Origin: Gorsachius magnificus
Taxonomy: Eukaryota; Chordata; Aves; Pelecaniformes; Ardeidae
Assembly: GCA_034008185.1 (NCBI GenBank)
Contig: CM067109.1
Coordinates: forward strand, 58,768,801 to 58,832,800
Direction of reading: 5' to 3'
Length of the DNA: 64,000 bases
The translations under genes were made by a program, and so were the position numbers. Each line of letters begins with the position of its first letter. Position 1 is the first letter of the stretch. Positions 36,919 through 48,454 of this stretch are shown here, piece after piece. Under the pieces are notes generated by a model, which was not told the DNA's origin, did no database searches, and saw only the letters and a list, made by a program, of their open reading frames with translations.

Positions 36919-37612
36919 ACTTTTCTCCATTTGGATCAGGTCATCTAACAATGTGACTAACTCTTAAAATATCCTGAAAGCTGGGGAACTGCAGATCATC
37001 GGTGTTTCTTGCAGATTAGGGCCATATTTTGTATCTGAAAAGCAGGGATTGAAAGTGCCAGAAAGCAAAACTTTTTTGGCAGATCTGCTGTAGAGGATAC
37101 CTGATTAGGTGTCTGCTAACAAAAGGCTTTTAGAAGTTTTCAAACAAGTGATGATTATTTTGGCTAATCTAAATTTCTGTAGCTACACTGTACAAGGTAA
37201 ATTGGAAAACATAGTATTTCAGTAGCAAAACACACTAACCCTTTTTCCATATATGTCAATGGCCTCCTTTGTCCTCCTGTCTCCACACCCAGAAACACAT
37301 ATAAAAATTCAGCCTGCAGTTATGCTATTGAATATGTATGACATGGCAGAATAAAAAATTAAATATAATTCAGCACTGGACAGCACTTTTGGAAAGATGA
37401 GTGAACCAGGTTAAAAACTGCTTCATTTCTATGTTTGGCTGCAGCATTTATTTACATTAATTTTCCAGAAATGAAAGTCAATGTGGTGATGATGATGATA
37501 ATATTTCCTATTTTACCTACTGACACAGGATTTGGGTGTTTTAAAATACAAAACCCCAACAGATTTCTTTTCATAATAAGTAACCTGTAGCTCTCAATCT
37601 TCTGTTCATGAT

Positions 37613-37638
37613 AAAAAAAAAAAAAAAAAAAAAAAAAA
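37613..37638 (+). repeat. poly(A) tract, 26 A
   Basis: Uninterrupted run of about 26 A. The sequence immediately upstream does not resemble a known SINE or processed mRNA, so origin as a retrotransposition tail is unproven. Confidence 0.8.
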
Positions 37639-38251
37639 TAATTAGAATTCCATTTAAATGGGTTTTAATACAAAATAGAAATAAGTCTGACTCTCATCAA
37701 GAAAAATAAATATATTGCAACCATTTCTAAGGCACTGATGTTCTGGAATTCATGCTGTGAATCTAAATGATGAAATTCATTAGTCTCAACATTGTATATT
37801 CATAACTGAAAAATTCAGAAAAAAAACAAATGCTACATGAATATGTCCTGTTTATACATGCAAGCTGTCACCATCATATACTGAACACTGTGAAAATGCT
37901 TTACAGTGAATATTTGAAGGGTGGGGTTAGATGGTCATCAGAGCCATTTAGAAAAATTGTCCTTGTACAGCTGATATGCTGTGGAAGTGGTACTGTACAA
38001 ATAAATAATCTTGCCTATGAATATCAAGCTAATAAATGTTTTTACAGGATGATTTATATATTCAGATACATGTGTTTGTTGAATGGCATAACTATACAGT
38101 CATAAACTCACTGCTCATGTCTTAGAAAACCAAAGGCTTGTTTGTGGGGTTTTTTGACCTGAATACAAAGTGAAGTTCACATGTAACTAGTTTAACAAGT
38201 TACACAACATTTTGGTAATACATTCTACACCAGTTAAAAAAAAAAAAAATC

Positions 38252-38537
38252 ATCCTGAAGAAGAGAAGACTGAGAGGGGACCTCATCAACACATACAAAT
38301 ATCTTAAGGGTGGAAGTCACGAGGACAGAGCCAGACTTTGCAGTGGTGTCCCATGACAGGACAAGGGGCAATGGGTACAAACTGAAGCCTAAGAGGTTTC
38401 AGTTGAATATGAAGAAAAACTTCTTTACTCTAAGGGTGACAGAGCACTGGAACAGGCTGCCCAGAGGGGTTGTGGAGTCTCCTTCTCTGGAGATATTCAA
38501 AGCCTGCCTGGATGATGTCCTGTGCAACCTGCTCTAG
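38252..38537 (+). pseudogene. CR1 ORF2 C-terminal fragment
   Basis: C-terminal RT-domain residues: [40 protein letters not shown] and the terminal CNLL before a stop at 38535-38537. A frame change precedes 38310, since the upstream [18 protein letters not shown] ([22 protein letters not shown]) lies in another frame. No catalytic residues remain. Confidence 0.88.
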
Positions 38538-38619
38538 GTGAACCTGCTTTAGCAGGGGGGTTGGACTGGATGATCTCCCGAGGTCCCTTCCAACCCTTGC
38601 CATTCTGTGATTCTGTGAA
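38252..38619 (+). mobile_element. CR1 LINE, copy E, 5'-truncated
   Basis: Plus-strand CR1 3' fragment of a different subfamily from A, B and C. It begins in 'gaagagaagactgagaggggac' and ends in 'ggttggactggatgatctc' plus a tail of ATTCTGTG octamers instead of ATTCTATG. It shares the 'cctgctttagcag' 3' block with copy H at 49621. The 5' end abuts an A14 run (38236-38249). Confidence 0.92.
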
Positions 38620-39370
38620 ATTATGTTTTTTGTCATGTCATTCTCAAATGTGAAATCATAAAAGTAAACTTGGCCAGGCTCTCAACTGGAAGAAGTTAGT
38701 AGCTCCATTAAAGTCATTGTAATATTAATGTACAACAGCTATGAATCCATGGAGTTTTACTTGCCATGGATTTCGCAGGTCAGGTACACACAGCTGGGTG
38801 GTGGTGGGCCTTGCTTCACAAGCAAGTATTAGAAGGGGCTGCGGGTGTAGGGAATGTTTACAACAGGTATAGTGTATATTTGAGAAGGCAAAGACCACCA
38901 CCTTACTCCTCTCCAACCACTGCAGTGATTCACATCTCTTGCAACTGGACCACAAAGAATGCATACGTGTAAGAGTATACATACATGCATACATATATAT
39001 GTAACATAAATGTAAACATATAGACTTGCATTATCTTCCATATTAAAAGTCTTGCTTCTTAAATTGCCATAATCTTTTAATATTACAATGCAAGCACAAC
39101 AAGTATTAAACAAAAGACCTTTAGGAAAAATGTTCCTGTTTTTTTCCCCTGTTGATGATGTGCTTGTCACTTGAAATACATTAATTAATCTCAAAAAATT
39201 GTCACTGGGGTGGGGTAGGGAACCTGATTCTGCAAAAACTGCTTCTTGTGGAACTAATCTTGTTCTACAGAGCCCCTGGGTAGTTTTTTTGCTTTCTCAT
39301 ATGGTGTAATGGATTTGGCCAATATTCAGACACGTTTAGCCTGTTCTTAATGATTTATTCTGTTATGGTC

Positions 39371-39437
39371 AGGTATACAGATTACTGTACTATAAGAATA
39401 TACAGATTATAAGGTATACAGATACTGTTTTATAAGA
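39371..39437 (+). repeat. degenerate tandem repeat, ~27 bp unit
   Basis: 'aggtatacagattactgtac...ataaga' (39371-39397) recurs as 'aggtatacagatactgtttt...ataaga' (39412-39437) with a partial copy, 'tatacagattat', between them. Confidence 0.7.
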
Positions 39438-42400
39438 CTTTACATTACAAGCAAGACAAATGACTTAAAATGACTTCCACTAGGTGGAACCAGATTGGCT
39501 CCTGCATGCTCCTGTATGAATATAATGTAATCATGCTACTGTAAGGAATTATGTCATGTGAACACCATTGGACATTTATCAAGCTGCTCATTATTAATAG
39601 ATGGCCTTTCCTTCTAAGGCTTTAGCCTTCTACAAGAGTAATTGGGGAAAATAACTTGTCTAGTTTTAAGTTGGAACCAGACAGATTCATAAATGTAATA
39701 TAAAATGTGGCAGAAGCAGCACAGCAATAATCACATTGAGCTGTAGTCTTATAGCAGCTAAAGTTCTGTTCACCACAGTCACTAATGTCAGTGCTTTGAC
39801 AGGGATGTGTTTGAGTTCCCTTCCCATTGTATAGATTAAATGGCTGGTATGTGCTGTGTGTGACAACAGTTGCAAGCTTCTCAGTGATCTCTGGGTGCTA
39901 CTGTCTAAAGAAAAAGAGCATCCCACAACTTCAGATAAAGGCTCCAAAACCAAACAAAAATATTTTCCACCATGAAAAGTCAACAACAAATACAGTGCAT
40001 TTGTATATGGAAAGACAGAAACTTTATACCAAGCTCAGCCTTGTTGTAACTCAGTAATGAGCTGGTCCCACTGAATTAGCCTGTAAATAAATAAATGATA
40101 TCCAGCTTAGTTTCTTACACATTATTTTGTAAAGTTCATCTTTAGGATTACATAAATACCCATGACATCATATGGCTGATAGCGATAGGTACAGCTTCAT
40201 CCAGCTGGTGTAATAAGCAGTATCTTAAAATGGGCACATTCTATTCTATTTGATATGACATTGCAATTGTTCCCCATCTGTGAAAAAATAATTCTGGCTG
40301 AGCATTACCATTGTAAATTTATAGTTAGAGACTGATTTTTCTCGCTCTTAAATTGAGAATAAGAGGAGTGTTTGCCCCATGGTTTTGCTTGCTTGGAACA
40401 TCAGTAGAGAGATACAGAGTGAATTGTTGTATTGTCATGATATTAAGAATAAAAGAGGTTTTCCAGAACATGTGAATGACCCACCTTTTTGTTAAGGACT
40501 GTACTGCATATTAGTTTATTACAGAACTAACAGAAAAGCTACCGCCTGAAGAAATCACAGACATTTTCTGAAATAACTGTGATGTATTATTAAGTAACTG
40601 AATATGCCTGGGCTTGTCTCCAAACTCTGGGAGTGCCCAAGGAAAGAGGGCTAGTACCACTGCTAGGATTAAGCTGGGACCCACCACAACTGAGTTCTGG
40701 TCACCAAAAGAGCTCCTTAGTGTTTATAGCAGGAAGTTAGAGCAAATGGAAAACTGAAAACTGTGTTCTCAATAGTATAAGCATCTAGTAACTTGTGGGG
40801 CTCAGGCAGCACTCCAAGATAGTGATTAGAAACTGTGCTAACAAACATTGAATTGGGAGCCAAAACTTGTTTGTCTCAGTGGGCAAATTCAGTTGTAGCA
40901 CTACTAAGTATTGTTACTATTAAAGTGCTATTGAACCCAAGTGAAAAAGATAACTTTAAAGTCTGAGGAAAAAAAAGAACCTTTGCCTTAGGTTCCTCTA
41001 AATTAATTTCTTGCAGCTGTAGGGTGTCAATTTTGTCATATTGTAAAATCACATCTCGGACATGACACTGTGAAATAAAGTAGTATTTCAATTAGAGAGA
41101 ATGTACCAAAATGGCTTTTCCTGCACCAGTGCTGATATTGGTGAAATAAGTTTGACAACTCTATCATTTTGAAAAGCAATTTATTTCAGCTTAACTGAGA
41201 TTTCTAAATTTTCAAGTTGATAAAAATTGTCCTTTTATTTTTCAATTTTTTTTTTATCTGAAAATGTTGAGTATTCAAAATCAAAAATGTCTGTGGGAAC
41301 AGGTACTCCACATTTACCAGGATAGAATATTTGGATCAAAACCAAAAGTACTGAAGCGGGAAATAGAGAACTAGCAAAACCTTCTCCTGCTGCAAACACT
41401 GTCTTTTCTAGAGGCTAAACAAGCCAGATGGACTGTGGTACAATGTAGTTTAAGTAAGTCTCTCCTGCAAAAAGTATTTCAGTATTTCTTCAAGGTAGGA
41501 TAACCCTAAGAGGGACAGAATAGCCAATGAATGGGTAATGACAAGATCATCTTCTTTATGAGAGGGCTCAGATTGTATCTTCAGTTGGAAGAAGCAGAGC
41601 AGGGAATTGAATTTTGGTACATTCATACAAATGATGCCCAAGTCCTGAGTTATGCTAAAGCTGATGCGTATCTCTGACATACTTTTTTGTAGAATACTTC
41701 TAAAGAGTCCTTGAATTTCCTATTACAGAATGAGAAAACCTGTGAAACAGCCAAAATTTTCACAAGGTAGCAAAATACCTTCCCACTATATCTAAAATAA
41801 CTTCAGCAATCCTTTGCAATCAGTGGATTGCAGTAGATGAAGCCAGGTAGCTGGCCAGGCATAGTTCAGATAAGATTCTTCTGTGACTTAAGTTGTCAGT
41901 TCAATTGACAGTTTCAAGATTTTGTACGTGTTTTTGGTTTTCTGTTCCCCTCTTTAGAACAGATACATTTATAGGATGCTTTGCCAAATCTAGAGAGATG
42001 AAGCCATATGTTTTTATTTATGTTTTTGGGAATTTTTCAATCTGAGCAGGCATTCCTCTAATTCAATCTGTCATTCCAGGCTGTTTTCACTGTATCCTTC
42101 TTCAAACCTCACAAGCTATATACCACAGCTTTCAGCTGTGTGAAGGGTTTCTCATACTGGACCGCAGTGGTAGCTACTTGTAGACTATGTTGTGAACAGT
42201 TCACAATATAAACATATTTTAAAAATAAAGTTCCCTATTACAATGCCAAATTTGTTGACATGCAAAATTCGAAGAATGACCACAGCAATTAAAAATATGC
42301 AACTTGATATGCAGCCATGTAAAACTTAATGTTGCAATTGTCTTGATATTTCTGCACTATTAGGTGAGTAACTCTAGGCCTATGTGTTTTTCATGGTGCT

Positions 42401-44166
42401 ATCTGATCCTTAGCTTTGGATACAAAAATACATCTCAGTTACTTGTATGATATATAGACTATACGGTACCTTTCATTAACACTTTCTTGAATACCAATGG
42501 CCAATATATCACAGGCCTGAGACTAGTTACTCTTTATTCAGAACTGTTGTTTCATTTACTGAAATTGCATATGACTTTATAGCAATTATCTTAGAAATAT
42601 CCCTTGCAGTTTTGAGGGACACTATCTCATTGTGAGTAATTGCTCTTCGGACTTTGTCTTGAGTTTTTGTCAGACATGTTGAAACACCAGAGTCGTATTG
42701 AGACTATAGCCAAAATGGCTGTGTAAATGCCTTATGTTCTTTACTTACAAGTTTTCTGCTGTTCTGGTGCAGTGGCCATATAATGCAAAGTCTTTTCAGA
42801 CCAGGAGAGGTATATTAAATAGCCATTAGGGTCTTTTAATCATCTTCATTCTTCTGAAAGTAGTGAAAACTTACCTTTCTATCTGTCTTCTTTCTGGTCT
42901 TTTAGAGAATATCAGTGTAGGTCTGGTTTGAAAGGACAGGAGAAAAGGAAGTTTATTTTCCCTCACACTTGTTTGGAGCCTTTTCTAATGGAAAAATCCA
43001 GGCTGTGTACAATTTTCATCTGTAAATGTAATACAAAGTACTTTCCACTTTAAAAATATAGTGCCATACATACAGTTGTAATCCTCTAATGTAAAGATAA
43101 TCCTATCATTAGTTTTAAAAATCTTAGAAACATCAGAAATCATCAGGCCAAAATAAGGATAAACAGCAGCCTTTTTTCCAAAAGTTACTTTGTCAGTCTT
43201 AACCTAACTCTTTGTACCCCTGCATTGCCAACAGAACCAGGCAATTGACATTTAGGTTGTCTGGCCAGATGATGGTGAGAGTGGTGCAGAACTTCAAGCA
43301 GCAAAACTATATTGTGGAAGTTTGGTTTCCTCCTTGTAATTAGTCATGTCTTATGTAAGCAGTTGGATTTCAGCAGCTTAAAAATGGACATCTTTTTATA
43401 CTTCATTTGGTTGTTGCTAACTGGAATGACACAAAGTTGCAGAGTTTAAAAATACATACTAGACAACTGAGATGTCGTCTGGTCTGTTTCTTTTACATAA
43501 GGACTAGATTTTTTCACAGAATAGTCTAGACGGTGGCAGAATGAAGTGAGGCAACAGCCCACACACAATTCAGGGAGCAAATGCTTAAACAGGTTTCTGA
43601 ATTCTTCTCCCACCCAGAGATTTTGATAAGGAAAAGACTAAAAAATTCAGAAGCATCTTGAGTCCCTCTGAGCACAGGGTAGGATAGGGACAAAAGTCAG
43701 CAAGTGATCGATCCCATTATTCTGACCTTTTATAGTAAGGGCACACTTTTGTGTACTCAGGGTGGATCACAGGGAGAAGAAAACAAGGAGAGAGCTGGTT
43801 GTCAGTCTCTACACAAGTCAGTCCTGGAGACAAGGCAGCAATTTGTTATGAAAACCCTGATAGGGAAGGATATTCTCATAAGCACACAGTAAGGATCAGT
43901 AGCCTTCATGAAAGGAGGATGGAAAAGGCTGGCCTGGGTGAAAACAATCCGTAAGCAGTACAGTATCGCTCCTTATCAGAGATGAATCATTCCCAGCCTG
44001 GCAGAGAAGAAAGAAATTCAGAATCTGCTGGACCAGACAGCAAACTGTCCAACAGATAAGTCATTTTAGTCATTGTTCAACTCAAAGCCCATCTGGAAGG
44101 GACAGACTTCGAGATCATCAGAGCACATGTCTTAGACTGAAGAAAAAGACTAATGAGTTCCTAGGC

Positions 44167-44181
44167 GGGGGGGGGGGGGGG
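44167..44181 (+). repeat. G15 homopolymer
   Basis: Fifteen consecutive G, preceded by 'ctaggc'. Rare in AT-rich avian non-coding DNA, length-unstable and quadruplex-prone. Confidence 0.85.
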
Positions 44182-44623
44182 TTCTGCAGTAAATAGGATA
44201 CATAATAACATTTTAGCATCAATAAATGAAAAAAAAATGAGGGCTAACCCTATTGATTTTGAGTTGCAAGACAGAAAAACATGCAGACCTCTCAGGTGTT
44301 GCTTTGGTTTATTTTTCTGCAAGGTGAGGTATGTATATGTACTATGGTGGGCCAGTAGTATTTTTAGACACACCTGTGCAGTGCAGCCTCTGAATGGACT
44401 GCCCTCTAACTATCAAAATGTTCCTCAGTAGTTTACAGTACTGTTTTTATGACCAAAGCTTTTGAAAATGTTAGGCTGTATTTTGCCAGAGGAAATGATA
44501 TATAATTCAAAATCATCTGGTGTGTGACGCCAGTGAACAGTGTGATTTTAGAAAGGAAACTTCCAAAAATCTTGTGCCTGCATTTATATGATCAGCCAGT
44601 TGCTGTTTCACAGCGTAAAGACA

Positions 44624-44765
44624 CTTAGGGTATGTCCACAGTGCGTGGGACAGTGCTGGGTTAGAGCTTGCCGAGAGCTCAGCTCAAGGCCAGGTACGCA
44701 CACGTGTGTGGTAGAGTGCAGCTGTGGGGAGACCTGTCATGCCTGGTCTGCCTCCACGTCTTCAC
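44624..44765. mobile_element. possible ancient hAT-type MITE remnant
   Basis: The segment opens with 'ttagggtatgtccacagtgc', resembling the terminal motif (TAGGGTATGTCTACACTGC-type) of non-autonomous hAT elements abundant in turtles and crocodilians. It continues with GC-richer sequence ('agagcttgccgagagctcag') unlike its flanks. The far end ('cctccacgtcttcact') is only a weak inverted match to the start. No transposase is present, and identification rests on memory of the family. Confidence 0.35.
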
Positions 44766-44999
44766 TGAAAGCTCTCTGTAACCACTGAAAATGTACCCTT
44801 GTGATACAAACATTTCCCTGAGATAGTTTGGGATTTATTAAATTAAGTGTTTGTAAGTACCATTCCAAACAGAAGAGAATAAGGCAGTTGTGAGTGAAAA
44901 AGCTGGGTTAATCTGGAATATGAAGTTTTCTTTATTGCATCTCAGACTTTTAGGATTCAGCATAAGAGAAAGTAAATGATATATTGCTGATAGGGATAT

Positions 45000-45355
45000 A
45001 CAGTAATGGACTGAACAGAGTAATTTTTCTAGTGGAGCTCCTTAGGCATCAATTTTTGTGCTTATTTAATATTTCCATTAATCACCATGGCATGATTATT
45101 AGGGATGTACTGACATCACAAAATTGGGAAGCTTTATTAATCTGGGGAAGATTTTGAATGTACTACTGGGAAAACTGTACAGATGGCTATAAGGACAGGA
45201 ATAGAAATGGGGTGAAATCCTGTAATACAAATTCCAGAGTGTATACGTGTGTATTAATGACTGAACTCCTGTAATATGGGAGCTTAGCTGTGGAAAATGA
45301 CAAGGAGGAGGATCAACAGATAGTGGTCACTGGATAACTATTGAGCATCAGCTCT
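45000..45355 (+). mobile_element. ancient L3/CR1-like LINE relic (RT region)
   Basis: This segment is a badly decayed RT core of the ancient amniote L3/CR1 group. 'agtggagctccttaggcatc' at 45031 corresponds to the SGVPQGS block, 'tatttaatatttccattaat' to LFNIFIN and 'gacatcacaaaattgggaag' (45112-45131) to the ADDTKLGG block. 'aatagaaatggggtgaaatcc' corresponds to the NRNRMKF segment. Near 45302 'aaggaggagg atcaacag' corresponds to the EEEKDLG segment. Order and spacing follow the LINE. Every frame is broken by stops, and the catalytic Asp codons are damaged. It is much older than any other CR1 copy here. Confidence 0.6.
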
Positions 45356-45366
45356 CAGTATTTCTG

Positions 45367-45390
45367 TTGTTTGTTTGTTTGTTTGTTTGT
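45367..45390 (+). repeat. (GTTT)n microsatellite
   Basis: About six copies of TTTG/GTTT, followed by irregular GT/T-rich sequence to about 45411. Confidence 0.85.
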
Positions 45391-45610
45391 GTTTTGGTGT
45401 TGTTTTTTTAGTTTTCAGGTGAAATTCCAGAATAGATTTAAAATACATTCTCAGTATTGACTGATGTCAGTAAGTCATATCTCACCCCCCTGCCCAGGAC
45501 TACTGCTGCCCAGTTATCCAGTATTCCAGTATTTATGGCAGTTTCCTGTGATCTGTGAGGTAGACATCCAAGCATATTGCTGATGAGGTGGAGTTTTCAG
45601 GCTGACAGAA

Positions 45611-45806
45611 GGGGTTGTCAGGCTCTGGAATGGGTCTGCCCAGGGAGGTGGTCAAGTCCCCATCCCTGCAGGTATTTAAAAGACGGGTGGATGAGGTGCT
45701 TAGGGACATGGTTTAGTGGTGTGATGGCAGTGCTAGGTTAACGGTTGGACATGATGATCTTAGACGTCTTTTCCAACCTAAATGATTCTATGATTCTATT
45801 CTATGA
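45611..45806 (+). mobile_element. CR1 LINE, copy G, 3' fragment
   Basis: Plus-strand CR1 3' end: 'ggctctggaatgggtctgcc', then 'gtatttaaaagacgggtgg', 'gtgctaggttaacggttgg', 'atgatcttagacgtctttt' and a (GATTCTAT)n tail ending at 45806. The 'gtatttaaaaga' and 'ggtttagtggtg' segments mark a subfamily distinct from the other copies. Only the last few ORF2 codons (FKRRVDEVL-like) are covered, out of frame with any longer reading frame. Confidence 0.9.
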
Positions 45807-46168
45807 GTAGAGAAACCCCTGCACTTTGGTGAGAGGTGTGTGTGCCTGTGTTTAAAACACTAAAATAAAAAGTTTTGATGGGGTATCGTGAACACCAGAG
45901 CTTCATTAACTTCCCCCTCAGGAGGGGTAAAAAGCTCTACTTTGTGTAAGTAGTTAAATACTCACTGGTCTTAAAAAGGAAGACTATGTCTCCTTAGCCT
46001 GGTGATGGGCCAAAGAGGAAAATCAGCTTGGACAGTCAGTCCAGTGAATGGTTCTTTACAGTTGTGGATAACACCTTCAGCCTTTGAGTAGTTTCCTTCT
46101 GGTTTCATTAATGCTCAAAATCTAAACAATATTTGTTCTTAGGGGTTTTGTTTTCTTTTGTTTTGTTT

Positions 46169-46206
<38 letters not shown>

Positions 46207-46559
46207 TTTACCAAAAGCCCCCAGGTTAGAGTATTTGAAACAATTTTTTGCTGTTTCTTATCTTTTTTATTTAGTCAAGGAGCCATAAAAGAAATAAATC
46301 TAGCCTAACTCTACCAGCAAGCTCGGTATATAAAATCCATAATTATCAGTGACATACTTAATCCACCTTTTCCTTCCATATTTTTATTCTCTTTATTTGA
46401 AAGGAGATTTATACTGAAAAAAATCCAGTCATTTTCCTAGCACATTCATTCTTTCAAATCTCTATTTGTCTATGGGGTTTTGTGTTTTGAAGAGGGTCGC
46501 TGAGACTGGAAACCCAAAAACCAGCCAACACCAGCATTTATGCATGTCGTTTGAACTAA
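45807..46559. other. non-coding DNA with microsatellite
   Basis: Contains the TAG microsatellite at 46169-46206. No other recognisable element. Confidence 0.55.
46169..46206 (+). repeat. (TAG)n microsatellite, ~12.7 copies
   Basis: Uninterrupted TAG trinucleotide repeat of 38 bases, preceded by a T/G-rich (TTTTG)n stretch. It is the purest and longest trinucleotide repeat in the window and likely length-polymorphic. Confidence 0.9.
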
Positions 46560-46905
46560 TGAATTTCTCCATTAATCTTATATTTTAGATGGCAGCTTTG
46601 GCACTTTTATTTATTTCATGTAGCAACTGAAATGCAGAGCCCCTGTGAGTGATCTGACAACCTTCACCACAAAGGCAGAGCTCCTGTTGTTAGACGACTG
46701 GACTTAATGATCACAGCAAGCAGGACTGAAATTTTATTGGTGTGCTTCTGTGTGACTGTGACAGTGTTGACACTAAATCAAATTCAATTAGCAAGGGCTT
46801 GCTAATGAGTAATACTGCTTTGCAAAGTAGAAAGGACAAAGCATTTTGCAATCTCCAGCCTGCAGACTGGTTACTCTCAGTGTTAACAGCAACAGCGTAA
46901 GGAAC
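46560..46905. promoter_or_regulatory. candidate conserved element with homeodomain palindrome
   Basis: High-complexity sequence centred on a perfect palindrome at 46787-46806: ATTAGCAAG, a GG spacer and CTTGCTAAT. The arms place two TAAT/ATTA homeodomain cores in inverted orientation. A third TAAT-like site ('gagtaat') follows directly, and 'cttaatgatc' lies about 100 bases upstream. This looks like a developmental enhancer, but the function is inferred from motif content only. Confidence 0.3.
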
Positions 46906-46949
46906 CACTGCAGGATTTTCTCCCTAGATTAATGTTAAAGAGTGCTTTG

Positions 46950-47560
46950 CTAATGAATCCCTGAACAAATGTGTTGTGTGTTACTGGAGAGAGGGGTGGC
47001 AGGAGAGAAAATACAAGCAGCGTTTTTGTCCTCAAGTGCTCTTGAAGTGGTTTATAAAACCGCTGTGGAGCATAGAGAGCAGTGGAAACTACATCAGCAG
47101 ATGACAACATGGCTGAACAGAGTCTCGCGCCAGGAAGTGTGCCCTGCGAGCTACCAGACCTAACACCACTGCTCCTCGTGCAGCACTGGTGGGCATTGCA
47201 CATCTCAGGGGCGTGCAGCAAGCAGCTGCCTGTGTGCTCAGCCCTGTGACCGGCTGCATTGCTGGCTGCACCCAGCAGAGCACTTGGGTAGCCGCGAAGG
47301 GTGAGGGCATCTGCCATGAAGCTTCGGGGACAAGGAGTCTTTCAGTGAAAAAGCATGTGCAGGTGCTCGGCTAAGGCTGCAGCACTCAGCATCTGGTAAG
47401 GCTGCGCTCTGTCAAGTGAGCAGTTAAGCAAACACAGTGGCTTTCCTTACGCAGCACCCGCCGGAGTGAGGTGGAAGAGGTGCACCGTGTGCCAAAGGGG
47501 CTGCTGGATCCTTGGCTGCCTTCATCTGTGTTCCACTTACTGTTCACCTCGTAAACCTGT
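46950..47560. other. local CpG/GC-rich patch of unknown origin
   Basis: A roughly 600-base segment that is clearly richer in GC and CpG than its flanks: 'ctcgcgcc', 'gccgcgaa', 'acgcagcacccgccgg' and others. It does not resemble CR1. A 144-codon minus-strand frame spans 46883-47317 (Cys/Ala/Ser/Leu-rich), but it has no recognised motif, and GC-rich DNA gives long frames by chance because stops are rare. It could be a small CpG island, an exon of an unannotated transcript or an unidentified old insertion. Confidence 0.35.
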
Positions 47561-48454
47561 CTGTGCATGTGAGGTATCTTTTGAGTAAAGAGCATGGAAA
47601 AATCTATTTCATAATACATGAATGAGGTCACCATTTAAATTACAGAATAGCAACAATAATTTCCCCTTTAAGGTCCAACACTGAATTCTTGATCAAGTTA
47701 TATATGTGTCATTCATACTGATTTGCCTCCTTTATAGTCCTCAATCAATACATCAATATTAACTTACACTGATATTTCAATTTAATGTTTTGAAATATTT
47801 TAATTCCTACTGGATGTGACATCTCTCTTTGGTTTGCACACACACTTTACATTAATGCATATGTATAAAATCAGTGTTGCATACTAATATCATATGACTC
47901 CAGTTTCAACTGATGATAGCTTCGTAAAATTTAAATAATTTGGACTGATGTTTTTCCCCAAAACTTATGATTTCCTTCTCAGTAAATGTTCCTGGAAAAT
48001 TTTAACTGAAATATTTCAGCCACTTCCAGAATGAAGGCTTGAGGACAGTACTTCCTATTGTCCAACCTGAAGCCATGACCAAAACTAAACTATGTCTTAC
48101 TGTATAACCAGGCTCTTCAAATTTGCTCTGGTTTGCATACATTCATATTCCTGTCATGTTAGCAAGTGTGAATAACACATTGTTTATGGCAGCTTATAGG
48201 GGGTTTCAAAGTAAATCTGGAACCAAATCCAGTAGTTTATTATTTCAGTCTTCTCCAGTGACTTTTTCTTCCAAGTCAAAGCCATTCAAGACACTCATGC
48301 CCCCACGCTGCACTTCACCATGTCCTGACTTTGCTTTTCGGGGACTACGGTGTATATGTAGTCATCCAAATCATCAGACGTACTAAGACAAATCTAGGAG
48401 CAAGGGCCAGGAAATGTAAGCCCTTTAGCATCATCTTCTGGAGCAAACTACACT
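47561..48454. other. non-coding DNA
   Basis: No recognised gene or repeat. AT-rich with short chance frames. Confidence 0.55.

Larger units (their letters stand above)
32147..38251. other. non-coding AT-rich DNA
   Basis: No recognised gene. Contains simple-sequence tracts listed at 33376, 35896, 36902 and 37613, and otherwise featureless AT-rich sequence with short chance frames. An A14 run at 38236-38249 directly abuts the 5' end of CR1 copy E. Confidence 0.55.
38620..44623. other. non-coding DNA
   Basis: No recognised gene or repeat family in 6 kb. Minor structure only: short degenerate tandem repeats at 39371-39437, a 7-bp-stem hairpin at 42124-42140 and a G15 run at 44167-44181. Frames here are under about 125 codons and carry no family motif. 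Confidence 0.55.

Noticed and set aside
37613..37638. Poly(A) tract as a possible retrotransposition tail
   Set aside because: The upstream sequence does not match a known SINE or a processed mRNA, and no flanking duplication is visible.
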